Part shown: positions 8,268-16,139 of the stretch, in pieces
Numbering within the stretch: the first letter of the stretch is position 1
How the letters are laid out: each line of letters begins with the position of its first letter
Origin: Dysgonomonas sp. 25
GTDB lineage: Bacteria; Bacteroidota; Bacteroidia; Bacteroidales; Dysgonomonadaceae
DNA: 64,000 nucleotides
Assembly (NCBI RefSeq): GCF_010501075.1
Contig: NZ_QVMN01000001.1
Coordinates: forward strand, 1 to 64,000
Direction: 5' to 3'
The notes under the pieces: generated by a model
Told to the model about the DNA's origin: nothing
What the model saw: the letters and a program-made list of their open reading frames with translations, nothing else
Databases searched by the model: none
Made by a program: the position numbers and the translations under genes

Positions 8268-8696
8268 ATGGCTACAATAAACGAGATTCAGGACGAGATA
8301 ATAGAGGAGTTCTCCACATTCGACGATTGGATGGATCGTTATGCCTTACTCATTGAGTTAGGTAACGGTTTGGAGAAGCTCGACGATAAATATAAGGTAG
8401 AAAACAACCTGATAGAAGGCTGCCAGAGCCGTGTATGGTTGCATGCCGAAATGCAGGACGGAAATGTGATATTCCATGCCGAGAGCGATGCTGTGATTGT
8501 CAAAGGCATCATCGCTTTGCTTATCCGTGTACTGTCCGGGCACACTCCTGATGAGATACTGAATGCCGACCTTTATTTTATCGACAAGATAGGATTGAAG
8601 GAGCACCTTTCGCCTACACGCTCCAATGGCTTGGTCTCGATGATTAAGCAGATGCGTTTCTATGCTATGGCCTTCAAAGCAAAAGAGAGCAGATAG
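8268..8696 (+). CDS. sufE: SufE-like sulfur acceptor protein
   Basis: This 142-residue protein belongs to the SufE family. These proteins accept persulfide sulfur from the cysteine desulfurase SufS and pass it to the Fe-S scaffold. The acceptor Cys is in EGCQSRVWL (Cys52; E. coli SufE uses Cys51). The length and the N-terminal EIIEEFSTFDDW helix fit the family. It is cytoplasmic. It is separated from other suf genes and sits 3 nt after the cyclase-like gene. Its stop codon directly abuts that of the convergent thiamine pyrophosphokinase gene. Confidence 0.9.
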   Translation: MATINEIQDEIIEEFSTFDDWMDRYALLIELGNGLEKLDDKYKVENNLIEGCQSRVWLHAEMQDGNVIFHAESDAVIVKGIIALLIRVLSGHTPDEILNADLYFIDKIGLKEHLSPTRSNGLVSMIKQMRFYAMAFKAKESR

Positions 8697-9338
8697 TCAG
8701 AATGCCCGGTAAACGACAATCCGCCCGTCGGTATCTATTCCAAATTCATCTGTAATAGCCTCATTGAGTGTGCCTTGCCACCAGCTGTCGAAAATCTGGT
8801 TTTGCACGGGATATACAAGTCCGTGTGTCGTTATATGGCATCGGTCTAAGCAAAAGAACGAAACCTGTTGCTTCGGGTAGCTTTCATACAGCCCGTCGGT
8901 ATTTGTTCCTATGAAACTTCCGTAGTCGGTAATCATCTCTACATCAGTGTGCTGCATATATTGGCAGAGCAGTGAAATATTGCCTAGTGTATGGTCTTCT
9001 CTTTTACCCGTAGCCCCCAGAATCGTTATTTTTTTCCTGCCGATACCGATACAATAGTTGACAGCCTTCGTCAGGTCATTCGTATCCTGTTCGCGTATTC
9101 TATGAATGATGTGCGCAAACCGTTCCTTGTTTTCGTCTGATAATGAATCGCAGTCGCCGACGATAGCATCCGGCACGATTCCCGCTCGAACGAGGCTGTC
9201 GGTAGCCCCATCGCAGCATACGATATATTGCGCTCCTTTCAGTATGGAAAGGGGAATAGGATGACACGGAAAATCGCCATTGGCGAGGATGACCGTTTCG
9301 CTATGCTGTCCCTGAACGGGTAACTTATATCTTTTCAT
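8697..9338 (-). CDS. thiN: Thiamine pyrophosphokinase
   Basis: This 213-residue protein matches thiamine pyrophosphokinase, which transfers pyrophosphate from ATP to thiamine. The catalytic domain has CCDGATDSL, the acidic VGDCDSL motif, the DTNDLTKA helix and LGATGKREDHTLGN, all typical of the family. A small beta-rich C-terminal domain (about residues 140-213) should bind thiamine. It is convergent with sufE with no spacer. The upstream 527 nt are filled with repeats, and I saw no clear -7 box there. Confidence 0.92.
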   Translation of the reverse strand: MKRYKLPVQGQHSETVILANGDFPCHPIPLSILKGAQYIVCCDGATDSLVRAGIVPDAIVGDCDSLSDENKERFAHIIHRIREQDTNDLTKAVNYCIGIGRKKITILGATGKREDHTLGNISLLCQYMQHTDVEMITDYGSFIGTNTDGLYESYPKQQVSFFCLDRCHITTHGLVYPVQNQIFDSWWQGTLNEAITDEFGIDTDGRIVVYRAF

Positions 9339-9380
9339 TCCTAAAATATTAATCTTCTGATTATCAAATGAAATTTAGTT

Positions 9381-9443
9381 AAAAAGTAACAAGCCTCTAC
9401 TTTCCTCTATCGATTTCGGGCATTTCTTGTTGAGTTACTTTTT
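9381..9443. repeat. Inverted-repeat unit A1 of the AAAAAGTAAC family
   Basis: AAAAAGTAAC (9381-9390) and GTTACTTTTT (9434-9443) are perfect 10-bp arms. The interior has CCTCTACTT, shared with unit A3. It is the first of three such units in this gap. Confidence 0.75.
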
Positions 9444-9482
9444 ATTACTTAACCACCAAGAGCAAAAGTAGCATACACGCTT

Positions 9483-9556
9483 GTCATGCCGAAGTTTATC
9501 TGAGGCATCTCGTCATATCTAACAGAAAGAGATCCCTCGCATCCGCTCGGGATGAC
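9483..9556. repeat. GTCAT...ATGAC element, copy A
   Basis: Arms GTCATGCCGA (9483-9492) and TCGGGATGAC (9547-9556) are inverted with one mismatch. A related 71-bp copy lies at 16018-16088, also directly followed by an AAAAAGTAAC unit. Confidence 0.75.
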
Positions 9557-9559
9557 AAG

Positions 9560-9610
9560 AAAAAGTAACACAAGTATACTTATTTTTGTTCGTTTTTTTA
9601 GAGTTACTTT
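9560..9610. repeat. Inverted-repeat unit A2 of the AAAAAGTAAC family
   Basis: AAAAAGTAAC (9560-9569) is inverted against GTTACTTT (9603-9610). Its left part, from the preceding ATGAC through TACTTAT, aligns with 16081-16115. Confidence 0.7.
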
Positions 9611-9721
9611 CTTCTTCGAGACCTTTGTGTAACCTCTTTGTGTCCTTTGAGTCGCCTACGCTCCTCGAACGTTGCTTGTGGTTAAGTAATAAACCATCCG
9701 TTTTTCAAGAACGCTTTTCTC

Positions 9722-9773
9722 AAAAAGTAACAGACCTCTACTTATTTTCGAACTTTTTATCGAGTTACTTTTT
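9722..9773. repeat. Inverted-repeat unit A3 of the AAAAAGTAAC family
   Basis: Perfect 10-bp arms lie at 9722-9731 and 9764-9773, and the interior CCTCTACTT matches unit A1. Between A2 and A3, bases 9674-9692 are inverted relative to 9441-9459 (TTACTTAACCAC), so a longer inverted repeat also spans the gap. Confidence 0.75.
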
Positions 9774-9776
9774 CTC

Positions 9777-9840
9777 GTAACTTGTAACTGCCCGTAGGGC
9801 GAAGTAACTTGTAACTGATAAACTCGTCAACTCCCTAAAT
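9777..9840. repeat. Hairpin with flanking GTAACTTGTAACT repeats, copy A
   Basis: GTAACTTGTAACT occurs on both sides of a short hairpin (GCCC-GTA-GGGC), then ATAAACTCGTCAACTC follows. The block is colinear with 16140-16203. The stem differs there at two positions, but pairing is kept. Confidence 0.8.
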
Positions 9841-9865
9841 AAATATAGATAAATATCCGCGCAAA

Positions 9866-11815
9866 TTATACATTGCTTTTTATCTCTTCGAGCTGCAAGG
9901 TGAGGCTTTCCCACTTTTCCATTTCAGCCTGAAGTTCCTTATTTAATAGCCCATGCCTTTCGAACAAAGTACTATCCGAAGCGCCTTCGGGCATATTCAT
10001 TTGAATTTCGAGCGAAGCTATTTCCGCTTCCTTTCTTTCTATGATGCCCTCTATTTCGGCTATTTGCTTTTCTATGCGTTTTATCTGGCGGCTCAACTCT
10101 TTACGCTCTTCGTACGAGAGTTTCGATTCCGGCTTGCTATCTATTGGTACATCAGATTGATGCGATTCTTTCTTTCCCGGTTGCATTTCGAGTTCCTGCA
10201 ACGTTTCCATTTTTTTCTTTTCGAGGAACTCATAAATACCACCCAAGTGAGATTTGACTTTTCCACTACCAAATTCGTAAACCTTATCGACTAACCCATT
10301 GAGAAAATCACGGTCGTGCGAAACAACGATGACTGTCCCGTCAAAGGTTCTCAAAGCATCCTTCAATACATCCTTCGAGCGCATATCCAGGTGGTTGGTC
10401 GGCTCATCCAGAATCAGCAGGTTGACAGGTTCGAGCAGTAAGCGTATCATTGCCAGACGGCTGCGCTCACCTCCCGAAAGAACTTTCACTTTCTTGTCCG
10501 AGGCTTCACCGCCGAACATAAAAGCGCCTAATATATCCCTTATTTTTGTCCGTATATCACCCACGGCAACACGGTCGATAGTATCGAAGACGGTCAGGTT
10601 CTCGTCTAAGAGTTGTGCTTGATTCTGTGCAAAATAACCGATTTTGACATTGTGTCCCAGTTCCAGCCTTCCCTTATAATCGGATATTTCCCCCATAATA
10701 CATTTGACAAGCGTCGATTTACCCTCGCCGTTTTTCCCCACAAAGGCTACCTTGTCGCCCCGGTTGATGGTCATATCTACGTGCGAGAAAACCAAGTGGT
10801 TGCCATAAGCTTTCTCCAGATTCTCTGCCACAACGGGGTAAGAACCCGAACGCGGCGCAGGCGGAAATTTCAGGCTCAGCATAGCCGTATCTTCCTCGTC
10901 CACTTCTATGCGGTCTATCCTGTCGAGCTGCTTGATACGCGATTGTACCTGGACGGCTTTGGTCGCTTTATAGCGGAAACGCTCGATAAATTCTTCGGTT
11001 TTTTGTATCTGTTTTTGTTGATTTTCGTAAGCGCGCATTTGCTGTTCGCGGTACTCTTTCCGCAACTCGACGTACTTCGAATAAGGAACTTTATAATCGT
11101 ATATGCGCCCTAACGATATTTCTACCGTACGGCTGGTTACCCCGTCCAGAAAAGCCCTGTCGTGCGAAACGAGCACAACGGCATTGGCGCGGGTGGAGAG
11201 GAAATTCTCCAACCACTGAATAGATTCGATGTCGAGGTGGTTAGTCGGCTCGTCGAGTAGCAGTACATCGGGGCGGCGAAGCAGGAGTTTAGCCAGTTCG
11301 ATACGCATACGCCATCCACCGCTGAATTCATTTGTCGGACGACTAAGGTCGGTGCGGGTAAAACCCAGACCGAAGAGTGTCTTTTCCACTTCTGCCTGAA
11401 AGTTTGTTCCGCCTGCCATCAGAAACTGGTCGTTGAGATGGGTAGAACGCTCGATAAGAGCATGATACTCTTCCGATTCGTAGTCGGTACGCTCGGCAAG
11501 CTGCTTGTTGGTTTCTTCCAATTCCAACTCCATTTTATGGATATGCTCGAATGCCAAGGAGGCTTCTTCGAAAACGGTGTTGCCGTCTTTCAACTGCATT
11601 TGCTGCGGAAGGTAGCCTATCGTTATGTCTTTCGGGTAAGACACACGCCCGCTTGTCGGCTGTTGCAAGCCGGCTAATATCTTGAGCATAGTCGATTTTC
11701 CGGCGCCGTTTTTACCGACCAGCGCCATACGCTCTTTCTTGTTAATGATATAGGAAATATCATCGAAAAGTGTAAATCCTCCAAACTCAACAGTAAGTCC
11801 TTCTACCGAAACCAC
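9866..11815 (-). CDS. ABC-F family ATPase
   Basis: This 649-residue protein carries two ABC ATPase domains and no membrane segment. Walker A motifs are GKNGAGKST (residues 34-42) and GKNGEGKST (about 355-363). Signature motifs are SGGW (about 164) and LSGGERS (about 447), and each domain has LLLDEPTNHLD or LILDEPTNHLD. The charged inter-domain linker (about residues 235-290) and the C-terminal coiled coil (about 560-649) are typical of ABC-F proteins. These bind ribosomes and alter the exit or peptidyl-transfer site. Which subgroup (Uup, EttA-like or resistance type) cannot be settled by eye. A TATTTTTG box lies just upstream. Confidence 0.92.
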   Translation of the reverse strand: MVSVEGLTVEFGGFTLFDDISYIINKKERMALVGKNGAGKSTMLKILAGLQQPTSGRVSYPKDITIGYLPQQMQLKDGNTVFEEASLAFEHIHKMELELEETNKQLAERTDYESEEYHALIERSTHLNDQFLMAGGTNFQAEVEKTLFGLGFTRTDLSRPTNEFSGGWRMRIELAKLLLRRPDVLLLDEPTNHLDIESIQWLENFLSTRANAVVLVSHDRAFLDGVTSRTVEISLGRIYDYKVPYSKYVELRKEYREQQMRAYENQQKQIQKTEEFIERFRYKATKAVQVQSRIKQLDRIDRIEVDEEDTAMLSLKFPPAPRSGSYPVVAENLEKAYGNHLVFSHVDMTINRGDKVAFVGKNGEGKSTLVKCIMGEISDYKGRLELGHNVKIGYFAQNQAQLLDENLTVFDTIDRVAVGDIRTKIRDILGAFMFGGEASDKKVKVLSGGERSRLAMIRLLLEPVNLLILDEPTNHLDMRSKDVLKDALRTFDGTVIVVSHDRDFLNGLVDKVYEFGSGKVKSHLGGIYEFLEKKKMETLQELEMQPGKKESHQSDVPIDSKPESKLSYEERKELSRQIKRIEKQIAEIEGIIERKEAEIASLEIQMNMPEGASDSTLFERHGLLNKELQAEMEKWESLTLQLEEIKSNV

Positions 11816-11834
11816 GTCTTATATTGTTTTGGCA

Positions 11835-11842
11835 CAAAAATA
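11835..11842 (-). promoter_or_regulatory. -7 promoter box of the ABC-F gene
   Basis: The minus strand reads TATTTTTG, a TAnnTTTG match about 20 nt before the start codon. Confidence 0.55.
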
Positions 11843-11884
11843 CAGATTTTAAATGAAAAGTACCGAGATAGGCAGGGTAAATAA

Positions 11885-12067
11885 TGGCTTTTCGGGCAAG
11901 ATGCGGATATTTTTTTCTATTTTAGCGGGATTAATTTTAGTATTTCGATTATAGATGAGTTGACGCAAATCGTGATAAATTCGGCTTCTTTGGATGAAGA
12001 TGAAGTCATAGAATTAGAAAAACCGCTTGTCGGCAAGATAGAGAAGTTAACCAAGAAGCTCCGCTAA
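11885..12067 (+). pseudogene. Possible remnant of a coding region
   Basis: A 60-codon plus-strand frame is open from a TAA at 11882 to a TAA at 12065-12067. It lies in an otherwise gene-free gap and has no ATG. Its last 40 residues look protein-like and charged (DELTQIVINSASLDEDEVIE then LEKPLVGKIEKLTKKLR), with a codon pattern like the neighbouring genes. It may be the C-terminal scrap of a lost gene, or chance. I do not recognise a family. Confidence 0.3.
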
Positions 12068-12071
12068 TCTC

Positions 12072-13784
12072 TTACAGCATTGATTCTTCTTTCGCCTTAT
12101 CTAATAAATAGTAGGCTCTGTCTAAAGCCGCCCCGATATTGCCGCAGATATTACCTTCGCCTATCATCGCAGGAATCTTGGATTTTTCGATCATCTGATG
12201 CACTTCGGGACGTACCCCCGATAAGATGACCGTTATGCCGTCGTCTATCGACTTTTCGCACAGGCTTTCCAGATTGTGCAGGCCTGTAGAATCCATAAAC
12301 GGCACTTTGCGCATGCGGATGATACGGATTTTTGCTTTATCGCCGATAATACGCATACTTTCGTCGAACTTGTTAGCTATCCCGAAGAAGAAAGGCCCGT
12401 CTATTTCATATACTTCCACTTCTTTGGGCAAGTCCAATTTTTCGTCATCGTGCCCGAATTCGCCTTCGTGGCTCAGGTCTAATTTGTTTTTGATGACAGA
12501 AACGCGAGCGACTTCATTCATCCGTTTCAGGAAGAGGAATACTGCCATCAGCAGACCTATCTCGATGGCAACGGTGAGGTCGAATACCAACGTCAGAATA
12601 AAAGTTGCCAGCAATACAGCTACATCGGCTTTGGAATTGCGGAGCAGATCGACGAACGATCGCCATTCGCTCATATTGTAGGACACCACTATCAATATGG
12701 CTGCCAAACAAACCATCGGGATGTGCTTGGTCAACTGCCCCAAAAACAGGACGACCAACAGCAGGAACAAGGCGTGTACTATCCCCGCAACAGGCGTACG
12801 GCCGCCATTGCTCACATTCGTCATTGTACGGGCTAACGCTCCCGTTGCCGGAATACCACCCAGAAGGGGAGACGCAATGTTGGCTACACCTTGTGCTATA
12901 AGTTCCATGTTGGAATGCGATTTCTCGCCGGTTACGCCATCGGCTACACTAGTCGAGATGAGCGATTCGATAGAACCGAGCATCGCCAGCGTAAAGGCTG
13001 TCGGGAAGAGCGCATTGATTAAATCCATATTCACGTTCAATCCGGAAGGAAGCTGAAAAAGGTTTCCTCCGAGGTCGAACTTGTCGCCGATTGTGGCAAT
13101 ACTTTCTATTCCGCAGTGATATCTCAAAATATATACTACTACGCTTATAAATACTACAGCCAGTAGCGATCCGGGTATCTTTTTCGATATTTTTCCCGAG
13201 AAAATGATGATGACGAGGCTTAGTATTCCGATGATAAGCGTAGGGATATCTGTCGAAGGGAAATTACGGATATACACAATCCATTTGCCAATAAAGTCGG
13301 GAGGGATTGTTTCGTTGATGGTCATCCCGAAAAAGTCTTTCATCTGTGTGGAAAAGATAATAACGGCAATACCACTCATATAGCCTACGATTATAGGGTA
13401 GGGGATGAATTTGATAACGACACCCAGTCGCATTATTCCCATCAGAATCAGCATGATACCCGACATCACCGTGACAACGACAAGCCCCTCGAAACCATAA
13501 GTCTGGATAGTATTGTAAACGATAACAATGAATGCACCTGTCGGCCCTCCGATTTGTACCGTACTTCCTCCCAAAAAGGAAATTACAAATCCGGCAACTA
13601 TTGACGTGAGCAATCCCTTTTCGGGGCTTACGCCCGAAGCGATACCGAATGCCAATGCCAGCGGGAGCGCTACAATACCAACTATGAGCCCCGACATGAG
13701 GTCGTTGGCAAACTTCTGTTTATTATACGTCTTGAGTGATGTGAATAACTGAGGCGTAAAATGACTACGTATATCTTTCTTCAT
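12072..13784 (-). CDS. SulP-family anion transporter with STAS domain
   Basis: This 570-residue protein has a hydrophobic transporter domain of about 10-14 segments (residues about 25-410) and a cytoplasmic C-terminal STAS domain (about 430-560). The stretch LPLALAFGIASGVSPEKGL and GGSTVQIGGPTGAFIVIV match the SulP/SLC26 sulfate or bicarbonate permease family. The STAS domain contains RKVPFMDSTGLHNLE, where the DSTG motif is the position phosphorylated in anti-sigma antagonists. Substrate cannot be told from sequence; sulfate or bicarbonate is likely. It is transcribed away from rubrerythrin, with back-to-back promoters. Confidence 0.92.
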   Translation of the reverse strand: MKKDIRSHFTPQLFTSLKTYNKQKFANDLMSGLIVGIVALPLALAFGIASGVSPEKGLLTSIVAGFVISFLGGSTVQIGGPTGAFIVIVYNTIQTYGFEGLVVVTVMSGIMLILMGIMRLGVVIKFIPYPIIVGYMSGIAVIIFSTQMKDFFGMTINETIPPDFIGKWIVYIRNFPSTDIPTLIIGILSLVIIIFSGKISKKIPGSLLAVVFISVVVYILRYHCGIESIATIGDKFDLGGNLFQLPSGLNVNMDLINALFPTAFTLAMLGSIESLISTSVADGVTGEKSHSNMELIAQGVANIASPLLGGIPATGALARTMTNVSNGGRTPVAGIVHALFLLLVVLFLGQLTKHIPMVCLAAILIVVSYNMSEWRSFVDLLRNSKADVAVLLATFILTLVFDLTVAIEIGLLMAVFLFLKRMNEVARVSVIKNKLDLSHEGEFGHDDEKLDLPKEVEVYEIDGPFFFGIANKFDESMRIIGDKAKIRIIRMRKVPFMDSTGLHNLESLCEKSIDDGITVILSGVRPEVHQMIEKSKIPAMIGEGNICGNIGAALDRAYYLLDKAKEESML

Positions 13785-13899
13785 AATAATTACCTATCTT
13801 TCATAGATAAAATTAATCAGTCTGAATAGGGTGTCTGTGAGTCCTTCTAAATCAGGCTTAAATAATGTTTATTATAATTATTTAATTTTTTTTACGCCG

Positions 13900-13907
13900 C
13901 AAAGATA
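13900..13907 (-). promoter_or_regulatory. -7 promoter box of the SulP gene
   Basis: The minus strand reads TATCTTTG about 115 nt before the start codon. It faces away from the rubrerythrin promoter 45 nt to the right. Confidence 0.6.
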
Positions 13908-13951
13908 TGAAATCATTTAGCATAACATAAGTTAATCCCGATAAATCTTTG

Positions 13952-13959
13952 TATTTTTG
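13952..13959 (+). promoter_or_regulatory. -7 promoter box of the rubrerythrin gene
   Basis: TATTTTTG lies about 50 nt before the ATG at 14009. It rules out the upstream in-frame TTG at 13949 as a start, because that codon would lie upstream of the transcript. Confidence 0.6.
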
Positions 13960-14008
13960 TGTAGAAAGATCAACTATTTATATAAATTATCATCAAAGAA
14001 AAAATCTT

Positions 14009-14587
14009 ATGGACAAGAGTATTAAAGGCACTCAGACTGAAAAATGCCTGCTAACTTCTTTTGCAGGTGAGTCTCAAGCTCGGACGCGCTACACGTTTTT
14101 TGCAAGTGTGGCAAAGAAAGAAGGTTACGAACAGATTGCCGCTATCTTCCTCGAAACAGCCGATCAGGAGAAAGAGCATGCTAAGCGTATGTTCAAATAC
14201 CTCGAAGGCGGAATGGTAGAAATCACGGCTTCTTATCCTGCCGGAAAAATAGCGACCACCGAAGAGAACCTGATTGAAGCTGCTGCCGGCGAGCACGAAG
14301 AATGGGCTATCGATTATCCCAAATTTGCTGAAATAGCCGAATCGGAAGGCTTCAAAGAAATTGCAACTATGTACCGCATGATTGCGAAGGTGGAAGAAAT
14401 GCACGAAAACCGCTACAAAGCGCTTCTTGCCCGTATCCAGAGCAATGGCGTATTCTCGCGCGAAGAAGGTATCGACTGGCAATGCCGCAACTGTGGATAT
14501 GTACATCATGGTAAGACTGCCCCTAAAACTTGCCCTGCATGCCTTCACCCGCAAGCGTATTTTGAGCCGATGAAATGGAATTTCTAA
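14009..14587 (+). CDS. rbr: Rubrerythrin
   Basis: This 192-residue protein is a non-haem diiron peroxidase of anaerobes. The N-terminal ferritin-like four-helix domain (about residues 1-150) carries paired Glu-rich helices (FAGESQARTRYTFFA, DQEKEHAKRM, AAGEHEEW, KVEEMHENRY). A C-terminal rubredoxin domain follows, with Cys pairs CRNCGY and CPACLH holding the Fe(Cys)4 centre. It reduces hydrogen peroxide in the cytoplasm. The length is normal. I chose the ATG at 14009 over an upstream TTG because the conserved MDKSIKGTQTEKCL start begins there. A terminator follows immediately. Confidence 0.95.
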   Translation: MDKSIKGTQTEKCLLTSFAGESQARTRYTFFASVAKKEGYEQIAAIFLETADQEKEHAKRMFKYLEGGMVEITASYPAGKIATTEENLIEAAAGEHEEWAIDYPKFAEIAESEGFKEIATMYRMIAKVEEMHENRYKALLARIQSNGVFSREEGIDWQCRNCGYVHHGKTAPKTCPACLHPQAYFEPMKWNF

Positions 14588-14606
14588 TAATTTCCTGATA
14601 TGATAC

Positions 14607-14635
14607 AAAAGCAGTAAGTTCTTCTTACTGCTTTT
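14607..14635. terminator. Bidirectional terminator between rubrerythrin and RNase H genes
   Basis: A 12-bp perfect stem (AAAAGCAGTAAG with CTTACTGCTTTT) has a 5-nt loop. T runs on both strands serve the convergent genes on either side. Confidence 0.85.
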
Positions 14636-14636
14636 G

Positions 14637-15263
14637 TTATTTCCGTCCGAAATCGGCCGGGATTTCGCCCCATTGATCGGTTTCCCATTTCAGTATGGGA
14701 GTGGTGTATGTATTCTCGCGCAACCATTTCTCGGCGCGGGCTATAAGGTCAAAGATTATTTCGTTTTCGGGAATACGCTCGAGCTTGGTCTTACATTTTT
14801 TGTCTTTCACCCATTTGATGGCATTGCGGCTGTCGGAGTATAGAGGAATGTTGAGTTTCTTCTGCTTCAATAGCGCCAGACCGTGCACCAATGCCAGAAA
14901 TTCGCCGATATTGTTTGTCCCCATCTCAAAAGGGCCTTGACGGAATATTTCTTTGCCCGTCTTCACATATACCCCCCTGTATTCCATCAGCCCCGGATTA
15001 CCGCTACAGGCAGCATCTACCGAAAGGCTCTCTTTGATTATCGCTGCATTATTATGTATCGAAACCGTCTTTTTCTTTTCGGCATTTTTGCCTACGTAAT
15101 TCCACGGACTATCCCTGAAAGCCTGCTCGGCCTGTTCGAGTGTCGGAAACGATTTGTAGATAGCTCCGTCGTATCCTTCGACTTGTGCTTTGGCTTCGTT
15201 CCATTGCCGGTAGATACCGGGTTTAACTCCGTTCCAGACTACATAAAAGTTCTTTTTTGCCAC
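14637..15263 (-). CDS. rnhA: Ribonuclease H with N-terminal viroplasmin-like domain
   Basis: This 208-residue protein is a type 1 RNase H, which cuts RNA in RNA-DNA hybrids. Residues 1-58 form the caulimovirus viroplasmin-like hybrid-binding domain (YVVWNGVKPGIYRQWNEAK and YKSFPTLEQAEQAF), as in eukaryotic RNase H1. The catalytic domain has the four acidic residues Asp83 (VDAACSG), Glu121 (NIGEFLAL), Asp144 (YSDSRNA) and Asp196 (ETDQWGE). Such domain-bearing enzymes are common in Bacteroidetes. The downstream ClbS/DfsB-like gene on the same strand starts further right and probably precedes it in one transcript (28-nt gap). Confidence 0.92.
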   Translation of the reverse strand: MAKKNFYVVWNGVKPGIYRQWNEAKAQVEGYDGAIYKSFPTLEQAEQAFRDSPWNYVGKNAEKKKTVSIHNNAAIIKESLSVDAACSGNPGLMEYRGVYVKTGKEIFRQGPFEMGTNNIGEFLALVHGLALLKQKKLNIPLYSDSRNAIKWVKDKKCKTKLERIPENEIIFDLIARAEKWLRENTYTTPILKWETDQWGEIPADFGRK

Positions 15264-15291
15264 GCTTTATATCTTTCTTTTTGCCCTTTGA

Positions 15292-15795
15292 CTAAAGGGT
15301 TTTCTGGTGTTTTTTTATTTTTTTGATAGCCCAATCGTAATGGCTCGATGTGGATGAAACACAATAAGCCCCCAGACTGGTATTTCCCGTCCATGAAAAG
15401 TACTTGCTTGTAAATAGTTCTTCATCCGAAAAGCGCTCAATCAGCATCATTGCTTCGGCATGGCTTTCTTTCAAAAGCATTACTGCCTTTTTCAGAGGGG
15501 TATTCTGATGTTTTTCCCAAAATTCGATGTTCATTTTGGGGTAAGTCTTCCAATTATACGGCTCGGGCAAGAAGTTCGTTTTATTTCCTGCATGGTTCGA
15601 CCGAAGCCAATTGAGCAATAATTGGTGCCATTCGTAGAGATGTACCAGTACATCGCGAATATTCCTGTCCCTGTCTTCGAACGAAAAAGTCTTTGTTTGT
15701 TCCTCTTCAGACATAGAATCGATTAAGGCGAATAACTTGTTGAAGTTATCCCCGCTTGCCTGCAATAGCTGTTCTTTAGTTCTTGGCCTTGCCAT
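15292..15795 (-). CDS. ClbS/DfsB family four-helix protein
   Basis: This 167-residue protein matches the ClbS/DfsB (DUF1706) family: MARPRTKEQLLQASGDNFNK, then RNIRDVLVHLYEWHQLLLNW and FSWTGNTSLGAYCVSSTSSHYDWA. Members have a DinB-like four-helix fold. ClbS protects colibactin producers from their own toxin, but most members are in organisms without colibactin and have unknown roles. No biosynthetic cluster is nearby here. It probably heads a two-gene transcript with RNase H. Confidence 0.85.
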   Translation of the reverse strand: MARPRTKEQLLQASGDNFNKLFALIDSMSEEEQTKTFSFEDRDRNIRDVLVHLYEWHQLLLNWLRSNHAGNKTNFLPEPYNWKTYPKMNIEFWEKHQNTPLKKAVMLLKESHAEAMMLIERFSDEELFTSKYFSWTGNTSLGAYCVSSTSSHYDWAIKKIKKHQKTL

Positions 15796-15871
15796 ATCTT
15801 GTTCTGTTAGATTATTTATTCTATCCCCTACCCAAAAGCCTCTAAAGTGTCGCTTTTTTGTGCCACTTTTA

Positions 15872-15881
15872 GTTACTTTTT
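15872..15881. repeat. Lone GTTACTTTTT arm beside repeat array B
   Basis: This single arm is identical to the right arms in array A. It has no good partner nearby other than the AAAAAGTAAC at 16092, 211 nt away. Confidence 0.5.
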
Positions 15882-15987
15882 TTAGCGCTTTTTGAAGTTT
15901 ATATATCTTATTATTAGTTGATTAAATCTCTAAAACCGAGACAAGGAAACAACGTTTTCTTTATCGGGTTACTCTTAGCCCCACCAA

Positions 15988-16004
15988 CCTCCCCCAAGGG
16001 GAGG
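15988..16004. repeat. Short palindrome in repeat array B
   Basis: CCTCCCC (15988-15994) and GGGGAGG (15998-16004) form a perfect 7-bp stem with a 3-nt loop. Its position between array elements suggests it is part of the composite repeat. Confidence 0.6.
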
Positions 16005-16017
16005 CTTATTCGTCCCT

Positions 16018-16088
16018 GTCATGTTGAGTGAAACGAAACATCTTACCTCGCAATAGGGAAAAGACATCTCACCTTCGTTCGGGATGAC
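16018..16088. repeat. GTCAT...ATGAC element, copy B
   Basis: It starts GTCATGTTGA and ends TCGGGATGAC, 71 bp, and is related to 9483-9556. The right ends are nearly identical (AAAGAxATCxC through TCGGGATGAC). It is followed, as in copy A, by AAAAAGTAAC (16092-16101) and a TACTTAT motif. Confidence 0.75.
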
Positions 16089-16139
16089 AATAAAAAGTAA
16101 CAAAGGTGTACTTATCTCCATCGCTTTGGAACGTTTTCT

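Noticed and set aside
9381-9773. CRISPR array
   Set aside because: The repeats are inverted pairs with uneven spacing and shared interiors, not identical direct repeats with unique spacers; no cas genes are near.
9586-9780. 64-codon open frame in repeat array A
   Set aside because: It is made of repeat DNA with low-complexity Phe/Ser/Leu composition and has no equivalent in array B.
15292-15795. Colibactin-type toxin immunity system based on the ClbS-like protein
   Set aside because: No polyketide or peptide synthase genes are nearby; the family is widespread without such clusters.
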